Assembly: GCF_000373245.1 (NCBI RefSeq)
Contig: NZ_KB890760.1
Span: 62,001-126,000 of the forward strand
From: Echinicola pacifica DSM 19836
GTDB taxonomy: Bacteria > Bacteroidota > Bacteroidia > Cytophagales > Cyclobacteriaceae
Direction of reading: 5' to 3'
Length of the DNA: 64,000 nt
This document shows, piece after piece, positions 26,286 through 34,787 of the stretch. The translations under genes and the position numbers were made by a program. Each line of letters begins with the position of its first letter. Positions within the stretch are counted from its first letter, which is position 1. Below the pieces are notes generated by a model. That model was given only the letters and a program-made list of their open reading frames with translations, did no database searches and had not been told where the DNA came from.

Positions 26286-26666
26286 AACCAGCCAATCAAA
26301 GCAGTCAGGGAAATGGGCAGGCGAGATATAATGGTGCTGGCTGGTGGTCTAACCTTTCCATGAATACGATATTTTTAATAAAGGAGAAGTGATAGAGGTT
26401 TTCAGATTTTCGTCACGAATACAAAGGTGATTACTGGACGATAACGGATGGTTATGAATAAAGGCTGCTATCAAAAAAATAGTCTTATGTGGTAACGGCT
26501 TTTAAATAAAGCACAAAGAGCACCGTGGGGGGAGGAGTTTGGTGAAGGTTAAAATAATATTATCTTCAAAACCTCGATTGGAAATAAGAATCCTCATAGA
26601 AGTTTGGTGGGACAGGAAGCAGCGATGCTGATATTTATTAAAGTATATAGGTGAGGAAGAAGGCTT

Positions 26667-26716
26667 AAAAAGTAAAAGGCGAACCGTTGACTTCAACGGT
26701 TCGCCTTTTACTTTTT
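26667..26716 (-). terminator. Very strong terminator after the ferredoxin gene
   Basis: A 24-base arm (from AAAAAGTAAAAGGCG to GTTGA) pairs perfectly with its complement across a 2-base CT spacer, giving A-run/T-run ends on both strands. It lies 15 bases past the ferredoxin stop. Confidence 0.93.
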
Positions 26717-26730
26717 ATTGAGGAAAATGT

Positions 26731-27051
26731 TTACTGATCTTCTCCTCTAAGTTTGAAAATGGCACCTTCCAATTGGTCACTGATCCTGATTTGGCAGGCC
26801 AGCCTACTGGTGTCAAACATCTCCGGCAAGGCCTCGAGTTGATCCAGTTCTACATCGGTAGCTTCTCCCAGGCCTTCTTTGCCGTCAAGTACTTCCACAT
26901 GGCAGGTGGCGCATAGAGCCATACCCCCACAAGTGGCCAAAACGGGATATTCAGAGGCTTTGAGAACTTCCATTAAGCTAAGTCCCATATCATCGGGAGC
27001 TTCAATCGGCTGTCTGTTGCCGTCGTGATCTTCTACTTCAAATGTTACCAT
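26731..27051 (-). CDS. [2Fe-2S] ferredoxin, adrenodoxin type
   Basis: 106 residues. Cluster ligands: Cys 41, 47 and 50 in ATCGGMALCATCHVE (C-x5-C-x2-C) and Cys 86 in SRLACQIRI, the adrenodoxin/ISC ferredoxin spacing. Acidic surface (ATDVELDQLEALPEMFD) fits docking to a reductase. It carries single electrons in the cytosol for Fe-S assembly or oxygenases. The ferredoxin reductase gene ends 15 bases upstream on the same strand, so both are one operon and natural partners. A decayed copy lies 450 bases downstream. Confidence 0.95.
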   Translation of the reverse strand: MVTFEVEDHDGNRQPIEAPDDMGLSLMEVLKASEYPVLATCGGMALCATCHVEVLDGKEGLGEATDVELDQLEALPEMFDTSRLACQIRISDQLEGAIFKLRGEDQ

Positions 27052-27066
27052 GCTGCAAATTTACAA

Positions 27067-28071
27067 TTAAAATGAATTTACACCATTAACGGTGGTATAT
27101 TTAAAGCTTAGTTTTTGGTCTGGATACACATATTTGAATGCGCTATGGCACATTATTGCGGATTCATGGAAGCCACAAAGGATAAGTTTTAGTTTATTCT
27201 CATACGTGTTAATATCTCCTACCGCATAGATTCTCTCCACATTGGTGGAGTAATCAGTGGTATCCACCTCGATGGCGTTTTTGTCTATATTTAATCCCCA
27301 ATCGGCTATAGGGCCTAGTTTTGGGCTTAGCCCAAACAGAGGGATAAGGTAATCCGTTTCGATAGTGGACTCTTCCTTCGCCTTATTCTTCATGGATACG
27401 GACTGCAAATGGCCATTTCCAGAAAGTTTGGTGAGGTTTGAGCTTAAGATAAGGTCGATCTTACCGTTATTGGCAAGGTCAAATACCTTGGCAGCTGAGT
27501 CAGGCGCACCGCGGAAAGTCTCATTTCTATGTACTAAAGTGACTTTTTCGGCTATTTGAGAAAGATAAATAGTCCAATCAAGCGCTGAGTCACCGCCACC
27601 AGCAAGGATTACTTTCTTGTCTCGGAACTGCTCCGGATCTTTTACCATATAGGTAATCCCTTTGCCTTCAAAATTCTCAAGATTCTCCAATACAGGCTTT
27701 CTAGGCTCAAAACAACCAAGTCCACCAGCAATGACAATCACTTGAGCATGTACCTTCGTCTTGTCACTAGTGGTCAATACAAAGGATCCATCGTCCTGCT
27801 TAGCCAAAAAATCCACTCGCTCGCCCAAACTGAAAGTAGGGTTAAACGGCTCAATTTGTTTCATTAAGTTATCCACCAACTCCTGAGCTTTCACTTCAGG
27901 ATATCCAGGGATATCATAAATTGGCTTTTGAGGGTAAATTTCGGACAGCTGTCCGCCCACCTGTGGCAATGCGTCTATAAGGTGACAACGCATTTTTAAT
28001 AGGCCTGCCTCAAATACTGTGAACAATCCTACTGGTCCCGCTCCGATGATGCAAATGTCAGTTGTTATCAT
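27067..28071 (-). CDS. Ferredoxin--NAD(P)+ reductase, thioredoxin-reductase-like
   Basis: 334 residues. FAD-binding motif IIGAGPVGLFTVFEAG at residues 8-23, GGQLSEIYPQKPIYDIPG, and an NAD(P)-binding motif GGGDSALDWTI (about 179-189). The CxxC of true thioredoxin reductases is absent, and the C-terminal extension (GDINTYENKLKLILCGFHES onward) matches the TrxR-like FNR group. It passes electrons from NADPH to the ferredoxin whose gene follows 15 bases on. A TATATTTG promoter element lies upstream. Confidence 0.94.
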   Translation of the reverse strand: MITTDICIIGAGPVGLFTVFEAGLLKMRCHLIDALPQVGGQLSEIYPQKPIYDIPGYPEVKAQELVDNLMKQIEPFNPTFSLGERVDFLAKQDDGSFVLTTSDKTKVHAQVIVIAGGLGCFEPRKPVLENLENFEGKGITYMVKDPEQFRDKKVILAGGGDSALDWTIYLSQIAEKVTLVHRNETFRGAPDSAAKVFDLANNGKIDLILSSNLTKLSGNGHLQSVSMKNKAKEESTIETDYLIPLFGLSPKLGPIADWGLNIDKNAIEVDTTDYSTNVERIYAVGDINTYENKLKLILCGFHESAIMCHSAFKYVYPDQKLSFKYTTVNGVNSF

Positions 28072-28127
28072 GGTATAAATATGTATTTACTTCGTTTTTA
28101 GCAATTTGAATTCCTTGAATTTCCGTG

Positions 28128-28135
28128 CAAATATA
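28128..28135 (-). promoter_or_regulatory. Bacteroidota -7 element for the FNR-ferredoxin operon
   Basis: TATATTTG on the minus strand, 56 bases before the reductase ATG. No convincing -33 TTTG. Confidence 0.45.
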
Positions 28136-28165
28136 ATCAGGAAATCAGGGAATTCCATGCATTAT

Positions 28166-28603
28166 TTAAAACTGTTCTAAATTACCGTAAATGGTGTTTA
28201 AAATGCGCTTAAACTCCTCAAAGTCCTTCTGGTCTAAGTTCTCCCATGCTTTTTCTCGTATGGTGGCCACTTTGGGCTTGAGCTCCTTGATCTTTTCATG
28301 ACCTTGATTCGTCAGGTTTACTTGGATACTTCGTCTGTCTGCAGGGTGAGGTGTGCGTTCCACATATCCTTTCTTGCACAAAATATCCAAAATCCGGGTT
28401 AGCGTAGGCTGATCCTTGAAGACTAAGCCCGCTAGTTCACTTTGACTTAATACGTCATGCTCTCCCAATCGTCGCAAAACCAACCACTGATCGACTGTCA
28501 CATCAAATGCCCCGCTCTTGAAATGCTGCTGAGCATATTGCTTCACTCGTCTGGCCGTCCTGTCCAATAAAAAAGAGTATTGACTGAATTGTTCCTTTGT
28601 CAT
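28166..28603 (-). CDS. MarR-family transcriptional regulator
   Basis: 145 residues from the ATG at 28603; the longer frame to 28654 adds a hydrophobic tail that covers the promoter-like element, so it is unlikely. The winged helix-turn-helix is clear: LRRLGEHDVLSQSELAG, LTRILDILCKKGYVERT and the wing HPADRRSIQVNLT with its conserved DRR. It binds DNA as a dimer and usually represses nearby genes. It stands alone between the FNR-ferredoxin operon and the importer operon on the same strand, so either could be its target; nothing in the sequence settles it. Confidence 0.9.
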   Translation of the reverse strand: MTKEQFSQYSFLLDRTARRVKQYAQQHFKSGAFDVTVDQWLVLRRLGEHDVLSQSELAGLVFKDQPTLTRILDILCKKGYVERTPHPADRRSIQVNLTNQGHEKIKELKPKVATIREKAWENLDQKDFEEFKRILNTIYGNLEQF

Positions 28604-28620
28604 CGCAATTATTAGTGTGA

Positions 28621-28628
28621 CAAATATA
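28621..28628 (-). promoter_or_regulatory. Bacteroidota -7 element for the MarR gene
   Basis: TATATTTG on the minus strand, 17 bases before the MarR ATG, with a TTTG 23 bases further upstream as a possible -33 element. A very short leader results. It also supports the 28603 start. Confidence 0.5.
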
Positions 28629-28758
28629 ATTGAAAATTTTTTTAGGAAAAACAAAACCCTATAAAAAAGATAGGGTTAATGAGTTTTTTGTCTGACCTAT
28701 TAGACTGTCAAAGATTAGGGCTTTGTAAATGAGTGATTTGTAAGATGTTTTGATAAAA

Positions 28759-29772
28759 CTATTTCAGCCTTTCATCCTCGGCCATCAGCAAAAAGTCCAC
28801 CGCCGCCCGGATAGTCTCTCCCTCAAATCCTCCTGTGGGGGTTTTGACCATGACTTTGAAGGGTTCTTCGAACAGATGGATTTCATAGTCTGAACCCAGA
28901 TGCTGCAGGCCTGCTTTGTATAATGCGGCAAGAAACCACTGGCAAAGTGCAGCAGGCCCATGGATTGTAGTCACCGTATCAGGGTAGGTGGAGCGCACTC
29001 TTCCGTGATGAATATCAAAGTACAATCCCGGGCTGGTCAATAAATGCTGGATTTTCCCGCTAACGATCAAGTCCTCAGGAGATCCTTGGATCAGCGGTTC
29101 GCCGCATTGCATAAGCCACAGTTCATCGGCAGTTTCTATGGCGACTTCTAAGTCATGGGTGATCACAAGAATACTTTTGTTCTCAGTCTTACAGATGGTC
29201 CTCAAAAGCTGCATGATCTCATGCCGGTTGATCAGATCCAGATGAGCGGTGGGCTCATCCAGGATGATTAATTGCCCATCCTGTGCCAAAGCTCTGGCGA
29301 TCATTGCTTTTTGACGCTGGCCATCGCTGATCTCACTAAGGGGCTTGTCCTTGAAATAATTTATTTTGGTGGCCTCCATCGCTTTTGCGATAATATGAAG
29401 ATCCGCCTCTGCCAGACGTCCCGCCCAGTTGGTGAAAGGTACTCTACCCAGAGCCACCAGGTCGGCGACGTGTAAGTTTCCTGAACTTACGCGGTCGGTC
29501 AGCACAACACTTGCCGTCTTAGCCATCTGCTCTGCAGAGAGTTTTTTGAGGTCCTTACCATTGATATAGATGCTTCCGCTCAGTGCTGGGATATGCCCGA
29601 GCAGCGTTTTTATCAAAGTGGATTTGCCTACACCATTTGGCCCGAGAAGGCAATACAGCTGGCCCGGAAGGAGCTGGAAGTTTAATCCATCGTGGACCTT
29701 TATTTCTTGCTTTTTGCGGGTATAGCCAATGCAAAGGTCCTGAGCGCTTATGGTATATAGAGGCTTTTCCAT
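28759..29772 (-). CDS. ABC importer ATPase (BtuD/FecE-type) with C-terminal extension
   Basis: 337 residues. The first 250 are a standard metal-chelate ABC ATPase: Walker A GPNGVGKSTLI (about 39-49), signature SEISDGQRQKAMIARAL, Walker B LIILDEPTAHLD, switch His in VITHDLEVA. Residues about 258-337 form an extra domain not present in BtuD or FecE of E. coli (CQWFLAALYKAG, GGFEGETIRAAVDFLL). It shares a base with the permease stop (TAATG), so translation is coupled. It powers uptake of a siderophore, haem or cobalamin across the inner membrane. Confidence 0.92.
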   Translation of the reverse strand: MEKPLYTISAQDLCIGYTRKKQEIKVHDGLNFQLLPGQLYCLLGPNGVGKSTLIKTLLGHIPALSGSIYINGKDLKKLSAEQMAKTASVVLTDRVSSGNLHVADLVALGRVPFTNWAGRLAEADLHIIAKAMEATKINYFKDKPLSEISDGQRQKAMIARALAQDGQLIILDEPTAHLDLINRHEIMQLLRTICKTENKSILVITHDLEVAIETADELWLMQCGEPLIQGSPEDLIVSGKIQHLLTSPGLYFDIHHGRVRSTYPDTVTTIHGPAALCQWFLAALYKAGLQHLGSDYEIHLFEEPFKVMVKTPTGGFEGETIRAAVDFLLMAEDERLK

Positions 29773-30824
29773 TAAAATTCAGCATTGAAGTTTTTCCGCA
29801 ATATCAGCCAAATGACCAGCGGTGCACCCAATAAGGAGCTTACAATATTGATAGGGATGGTCTCGGCGGAGCCTGGGAGCTGACAGATAGCATCACATAG
29901 GAGCAGAAACGAAGCGCCCAGAAGCGCACTTACTGGTAGCAAAGTACGGTGATCCGCGGTGCGGAAGATGATTCTTACCAGGTGAGGAACAGAGATGCCG
30001 ATAAAGGCAATAGGTCCACAAAAGGCGGTGGCACTTCCGGCCATTAAGCCTGTGCTGATGATCATGGACCAGCGTAGTCTATTGATATTTATCCCCATGC
30101 TTTTGGCGTAATTTTCACCCAATAGCATAGCATTGTATGCCTTGGACTGCGCTATGGCGGGAAGTAATCCTATAAAAGTGATCAGGGCAAAAATAAATAA
30201 GGGCCAGCCGGAAATCCCGCCTAAGCTTCCCATGGTCCATACGGTATATAGCTTGAGCTCCTCGGCCTCTCCAAAATAGGATAGGATATTTACGAAAGCT
30301 CCTGAGGCACTTCCAAACATAAGACCTATAATTAGCAGGGTGGTGCTGCTTTTGACTTTCCAGGCAGCTAGACTTATCATGCTCATCACGAGGATGGCGC
30401 CTAAGCTACCGGCGAGCACCATCGACCATACCCCTCCATTGATCAGGTCAGTCCCTCCATCCATCAATGTCCAGCCAAAGGCGCTGGAGCCTAAAATTAA
30501 CAGAGCCACCCCTAATCCTGCCCCGGAACTAATCCCCAATACGTAAGGGCCAGCCAGAGGATTTCGGAAAAATGACTGCATCTGTAGCCCACTGAGGGAT
30601 AAGCCCACGCCGGCGATGATAGCGGTCAGGGCTTTGGGTATCCGGTAGGTGTCCAGAATCGTAACCCAGGTGCTTTTTTCCAGCTCATTGCCCATGAGAT
30701 GATGGAATATCGAATCGATGGGGATGTACACTGAGCCTATAGCAATATTGATCAGGAACATGCATAATAAGATTATGATGCTTATGCCTGCTTTTTGCCA
30801 TAAATTACCCCTAGCCTTTAGCAT
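29772..30824 (-). CDS. FecCD/BtuC-family permease
   Basis: 350 residues with about ten hydrophobic segments, the FecCD layout. Typical motifs: RIPKALTAIIAGVGLSLSG, SFFRNPLAGPYVLGISSGAG, and CGPIAFIGISVPHLVR near the ATPase contact loop, then the C-terminal GAPLVIWLI. It forms the channel of a metal-chelate or vitamin B12 importer. It lies 6 bases after the binding-protein stop and overlaps the ATPase start by one base, so all three genes are one operon. Confidence 0.95.
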   Translation of the reverse strand: MLKARGNLWQKAGISIIILLCMFLINIAIGSVYIPIDSIFHHLMGNELEKSTWVTILDTYRIPKALTAIIAGVGLSLSGLQMQSFFRNPLAGPYVLGISSGAGLGVALLILGSSAFGWTLMDGGTDLINGGVWSMVLAGSLGAILVMSMISLAAWKVKSSTTLLIIGLMFGSASGAFVNILSYFGEAEELKLYTVWTMGSLGGISGWPLFIFALITFIGLLPAIAQSKAYNAMLLGENYAKSMGININRLRWSMIISTGLMAGSATAFCGPIAFIGISVPHLVRIIFRTADHRTLLPVSALLGASFLLLCDAICQLPGSAETIPINIVSSLLGAPLVIWLILRKNFNAEF

Positions 30825-30830
30825 GAATCT

Positions 30831-31982
30831 TTAGTTGATTTTTTTGTAAAAATAAGGAGTATAATTGGGGACCAGCTCAGGATGAAAAATTTTTAGTAGA
30901 TCTTTTAGTATAATGTCGGGCCTTGAATAGCCCATTTCAAAGTATTCTAATCCTCCTGTGGGGCCCTTAGTATTCGCAAAGGTATAAACTTGCGCATTTT
31001 TATAAGCTTCAAATTGTCTGTACCGGGGATCGGCAGCGCCCATCGTCGCCAGATCGGAATATTCTCCGGTACTCAGCCATATATCTGCTTCCACACCTTG
31101 ATCCAGCACCACCTCATAGCTGAGCTGAAGGCTGCCATCGGATTCCTTATCTTGGAAGATGTATTTTCCGCCAGCATCCGCTATAAATATCGCCCCCCAG
31201 TTATTCCCCGCAGGTGCATACCAACTATCCTTATACATATTCCCACTAAGAATACTAGGCTTTGAAGCCGTAGGGATGCCTTGGCCCATAGTTTTTAATT
31301 CATCATAGTTGTCTTTTACCCTTTGATAGCTTTCCTGAGCTTCCGCTAACCGGCCGGTAAGAGCCCCCGTAAATTTGATCCATTCGGCACGGCCCAGAGG
31401 ATGTTGTTCCAGGTAGTCTCCATTGATGACGGCAGGTATGCCAACTTGATTAAGTAATTTGACCTCCTTCATATTGTCCCCAAGTGTGCTTATTATCACT
31501 AGCCCGGGCTGCAAATCCATTATTTTCTCTAGATTATAAGAAGCCCCAGATCCCAAATCAATCACTTTTCCAGCATCAATCTTCTCACGAAGGCTGGGAG
31601 TGGAAATAAAATCAAGATTTGGAAATCCAACCAGGGTCTCGGAAATCCCCAGTAAATCTAAATGTGGCACCTGCGTGGTGGAAGTAAGGACGATCCGATC
31701 TGCCGCATGGGGTAGAATGGCGTCAAACTGGCTACTGTCTGGCTCCTCGGAGCTTTGTTCCTCCCGGACCAAATACCTGAAGGGCCGGTCGCTTCCCGGA
31801 AAAGCCTGATGCACCTCGATAAGCTTATATCCTGGCCCCTGAAATAACTTGAAACCCTGGGCGTAATCCAAAGGGATCTCCTGTAGCTCTGCTGTTAAAT
31901 TTTGATCCTTTTGATCCTTGGATCCTCCGCAGGCAGTCACAAAACTGATGAGCAGAAGGATGAAAAATAGCTTAATATTCAT
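30831..31982 (-). CDS. Periplasmic-binding-protein lipoprotein (BtuF/FepB fold)
   Basis: 383 residues from the ATG at 31982, which gives a proper lipoprotein signal (FFILLLISFVTAC, Cys about 18). The longer frame to 32012 starts inside the palindrome and lacks this fit. The protein has the two-lobed PF01497 pattern: DRIVLTSTTQVPHLDLLG, LVGFPNLDFIS, KIMDLQPGLVIIST and EADIWLSTGEYSD. It delivers ligand to the permease encoded next. Substrate could be cobalamin (methylmalonyl-CoA mutase, a B12 enzyme, is close), haem or a siderophore; no B12 riboswitch was found. Confidence 0.9.
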   Translation of the reverse strand: MNIKLFFILLLISFVTACGGSKDQKDQNLTAELQEIPLDYAQGFKLFQGPGYKLIEVHQAFPGSDRPFRYLVREEQSSEEPDSSQFDAILPHAADRIVLTSTTQVPHLDLLGISETLVGFPNLDFISTPSLREKIDAGKVIDLGSGASYNLEKIMDLQPGLVIISTLGDNMKEVKLLNQVGIPAVINGDYLEQHPLGRAEWIKFTGALTGRLAEAQESYQRVKDNYDELKTMGQGIPTASKPSILSGNMYKDSWYAPAGNNWGAIFIADAGGKYIFQDKESDGSLQLSYEVVLDQGVEADIWLSTGEYSDLATMGAADPRYRQFEAYKNAQVYTFANTKGPTGGLEYFEMGYSRPDIILKDLLKIFHPELVPNYTPYFYKKIN

Positions 31983-32003
31983 GAAATAGGCGTCTTTTAG
32001 AGC

Positions 32004-32024
32004 AGTGAGCATTCAATGCTCACT
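32004..32024. promoter_or_regulatory. Perfect 10+1+10 palindrome before the importer operon
   Basis: AGTGAGCATT, one C, then AATGCTCACT, an exact inverted repeat ending 22 bases before the binding-protein ATG. It is a candidate operator for a dimeric repressor, or a leader hairpin. I do not recognise it as a known Fur, Zur or MntR box. Confidence 0.55.
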
Positions 32025-32422
32025 AAAAGTTAAAATTAACCTATAAGGTTATTCTTACCAAATATTATTTTTTCGGCCTACCCAATCGGGTTCCACGATC
32101 CGTCAAGGAAAGAGGTATGTATTCTCCTTATCCTGTGCCCACTAGTTTGGATTGATCGATTGAATATACGCGTAGGAATTTAATTGGGCCAGGGGCAGAA
32201 ATTAAAAGTATAATATAAAATTAGGAGAGATATGATTAGGCAGTTGAAGAGTTTGCCCGGGGCAAAAAAAGTAGTCTTAATATAAGATAGCTCCGATGAC
32301 AAAAGAGTTGCACCATTAGGGCCTATTAATATATACTCTTAGGGAGCCAAGAGGGGAGGCCTAGGGGATGAAAGTTTAAGTTCCAGCATGGTTTGAGAGT
32401 TTAGCCATGCTGGAGCTGATAT
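32025..32422. other. Intergenic region upstream of the importer operon
   Basis: About 400 bases between the importer genes and the HI0074-like gene. It contains a 9-base hairpin (CCAGCATGG/CCATGCTGG, about 32384-32412) just past the HI0074-like stop, which may be its weak terminator as no T-run follows. I searched for a B12 riboswitch box and a nucleotidyltransferase relic and saw neither. Confidence 0.45.
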
Positions 32423-32839
32423 TTATTCTTCTAATGCCTCTTTCATTTTTTTCTGAAAATTTTCGAATAGGGCGCAGTACTTTTTTATAATATTGTCGGT
32501 AATGCTGGCATCCACATTTTCGGTATATACATCGGTAGCTTTGATGCGGCAGATGATCATATCTAGCCATCCTTTACCATCATCGATGAGGTCCTCATCG
32601 AAAGCATCGAGGGTAATGTCCCTGGACCCACTATAGGTAGGTCGTCCTTGCTGGTGAAAATAACTAGCCATGGTATTGAGCGCCTGTTCATGGGTTACCT
32701 CAAATGAGCGATGCAGATGTCGCTCCAGTTCGGGTTTTAGGCCTTTCATCTTTATGGTGTCGATGATCTCATTTAACTCCCCGAGGGATTGTTCGAAGTC
32801 AGCAAACCTTTGGTCACAAGTAATGGTTTGAGTTTTCAT
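32423..32839 (-). CDS. HI0074-like (nucleotidyltransferase substrate-binding) protein, orphan
   Basis: 138 residues, all helical. It has the HEPN-like HI0074 pattern: RFADFEQSLGELNEII at the start, LHRSFEVTHEQALNTMASYF in the middle, TDNIIKKYCALFENFQKKM at the end. Family members normally pair with a MNT-type nucleotidyltransferase (HI0073) in a two-gene, toxin-antitoxin-like module. No such partner lies on either side: upstream is degP and downstream is non-coding. Whether it still works alone or uses a partner elsewhere cannot be told. Bases after the stop show a weak hairpin only. Confidence 0.75.
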   Translation of the reverse strand: MKTQTITCDQRFADFEQSLGELNEIIDTIKMKGLKPELERHLHRSFEVTHEQALNTMASYFHQQGRPTYSGSRDITLDAFDEDLIDDGKGWLDMIICRIKATDVYTENVDASITDNIIKKYCALFENFQKKMKEALEE

Positions 32840-32918
32840 AGTATAAAATTATTTTGGGTGCTATGAATTAATTACGGTCAAAGGGGCGCTTTTTACCAGA
32901 CACCCTATCTAAATCTAC

Positions 32919-32949
32919 AAAAAAAGCACTGAAATAATCCAGTGCTTTT
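32919..32949 (-). terminator. Terminator after degP
   Basis: AAAAAGCACTG, 8-base loop, CAGTGCTTTTT. Symmetric, 27 bases past the degP stop. Confidence 0.85.
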
Positions 32950-32975
32950 TAGTTTTTTTATAAATATTCAGCGGT

Positions 32976-34436
32976 CTATCGTACGCTATAGGATTGCCTA
33001 AAAACTCTGCCTCTAGGGGTAAGCCCTTCCAGAACCAGCCTGCCGCTATACTCTTCGAGGAATTGACCGATTTCTTCGGGATCTTCAGCTGCTTCACCGT
33101 TCACTTTGGTCAGGATAAATCCATTTCCCAGCCCCAGCTCACTCAGGTAGCCGCGTGATAAGGAGGTGATTTTTACGCCATATTCTATATCAAGTCGATC
33201 CTTGTCCACGGTATTTACAGCCTCGAGTTTTGCGCCTAATAGCGCCGAAGAATAAAATTCACGTTCTATTACTCCCGTGCTGCCTTGGAGGTTTTGCAAG
33301 GTGAGGGCAGTGCTGAGCTGTTTGTTGTCCCGGAGGTAGGTCACATTTACCTGATCCCCAGGGTAATAATAGGAAAGGGCCTCTTCAAAACTTCCTTTCC
33401 CTGTAATTCGGGTATTGTCCACAGCGATGATGATATCATTGATCTTGATCCCCGCTTTCTCTGCGGCTCCATTTCTTATGGTATGTTTTACCACCACGCC
33501 ATCTAGGGACTCCAGTCTCATTTCTTCAGCAATTTCGGGGGTGATTTCTATTGTTTCCACCCCTGGAATGGCCTTTTGCACTTCCCCGAATTTAATGAGG
33601 TCATTGGCGATTTTTGCAGCAATATCCACGGGTACCGCAAATCCATAGCCGGTATATGAGCCCGTTCGAGAAAGAATCGCCGTATTGATCCCTACGAGTT
33701 CTCCCTGAGTATTGACCAAGGCTCCCCCGGAGTTGCCAGGATTAATGGCGGCATCCGTCTGGATAAATGACTCCAAAGGAAAGTCCCCACCCAGGATATT
33801 GATCTGCCTCTCTTTGGCAGAAACTATCCCTGCGGTGACAGTGGAGGTGAGGTTAAATGGATTTCCCACTGCCAAGACCCATTCGCCGATGCGGAGGTCC
33901 TTGCTGCTTCCTTGAGGGATGGCGGGAAGATGATCTGCATCGATTTTCAATACCGCAATATCCGTATTGGGATCGGTGCCGATGAGCTTAGCCTTATAGG
34001 TTTTCTTATGATGTACGACTTCCAATGTTTCAGCATTTTCCACCACATGGTTATTCGTGATGATATAGCCATCTGCTGAGAAGATCACCCCTGATCCGGT
34101 GCTCACCTGCTGGCTGCTGCCTCCTTGCGGACCAAAGAAGTAGTCAAACATACTATATCTTCTATAGTCAGTTCCCGAAAAATTCTTAATAAATACCACT
34201 GATTCGGTGCTCCTTTCCGAGGCTTCCACGAAGGATACTGGCAGCTCAGCGCTGGTATTCCTTGAGGAGGATGCCTTTTCATCGAAATGATTTATGGTGC
34301 TGGAGACAAATTCCCCGCCGGATGAAGGTGGCAAGCTCATGGATATGGGCTGCTGCACCCCTACTTGCTGATAAGCCCATGCGCCAAGCACTCCGGCGAA
34401 GAAGGCTATAAAGAATGTTTTTAAGCTATTCTGCAT
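32976..34436 (-). CDS. degP: DegP/HtrA-family serine protease (Do type)
   Basis: 486 residues. An N-terminal helix (about 5-22, FFIAFFAGVLGAW) serves as signal or anchor. The trypsin-like domain carries the triad His 130 (TNNHVV), Asp 159 (NTDIAV) and Ser 236 (NPGNSGGAL). Two PDZ domains follow: the first about 275-365 (LESLDGVVVKHTIRNGAAEKAG), the second about 385-480, shorter and less typical. It degrades or refolds damaged envelope proteins. The gene is monocistronic, divergent from dxr-rseP. Together with RseP, Lon and HslU nearby it makes a quality-control neighbourhood. Confidence 0.96.
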   Translation of the reverse strand: MQNSLKTFFIAFFAGVLGAWAYQQVGVQQPISMSLPPSSGGEFVSSTINHFDEKASSSRNTSAELPVSFVEASERSTESVVFIKNFSGTDYRRYSMFDYFFGPQGGSSQQVSTGSGVIFSADGYIITNNHVVENAETLEVVHHKKTYKAKLIGTDPNTDIAVLKIDADHLPAIPQGSSKDLRIGEWVLAVGNPFNLTSTVTAGIVSAKERQINILGGDFPLESFIQTDAAINPGNSGGALVNTQGELVGINTAILSRTGSYTGYGFAVPVDIAAKIANDLIKFGEVQKAIPGVETIEITPEIAEEMRLESLDGVVVKHTIRNGAAEKAGIKINDIIIAVDNTRITGKGSFEEALSYYYPGDQVNVTYLRDNKQLSTALTLQNLQGSTGVIEREFYSSALLGAKLEAVNTVDKDRLDIEYGVKITSLSRGYLSELGLGNGFILTKVNGEAAEDPEEIGQFLEEYSGRLVLEGLTPRGRVFRQSYSVR

Positions 34437-34704
34437 AAGTATGTTTTTTTGATCAAATTACGTGTATTTGACGTGAAAGGATAATTGATTTAACAAACTT
34501 TAATAGTATCACCGCTGATGAAGATACATTACTTTCCTTGAAAATGGGTTTTGAGGCTTCAGCAGGGGTTTTGAGGTCTGTGTTTTGTGTTTTCTCAAGG
34601 AGATTATTGCCTATATTCGCTGAATAATAATAGGCCAATAAAATGCCAAAACCCTGAAAAGTGAAAAAGTGACAAAAAATCTAAGGAAAAGTCTTTGAAG
34701 CTTG

Positions 34705-34712
34705 TAAATTTG
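34705..34712 (+). promoter_or_regulatory. Bacteroidota -7 element for dxr-rseP
   Basis: TAAATTTG matches TAnnTTTG, 75 bases before the dxr ATG. No clear -33 partner. Confidence 0.4.
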
Positions 34713-34787
34713 TCAGCCTATAGTGTCAGCTTAGGCAAAAAAACATAGGGATGCAGACTGCATCCATGAGGCGAAATACACAGATGA

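Noticed and set aside
26290-26345. Plus-strand peptide resembling a B12-domain fragment (REMGRRDIMVLAGG)
   Set aside because: It recalls the LGRTDIMVVLGG of MutB, but it is only about 14 residues, has no conserved flanks and stops at once. Chance likeness cannot be excluded.
32025-32422. Cobalamin riboswitch before the importer operon
   Set aside because: No B12 box (GCCACTG) or related core was found on the minus strand.
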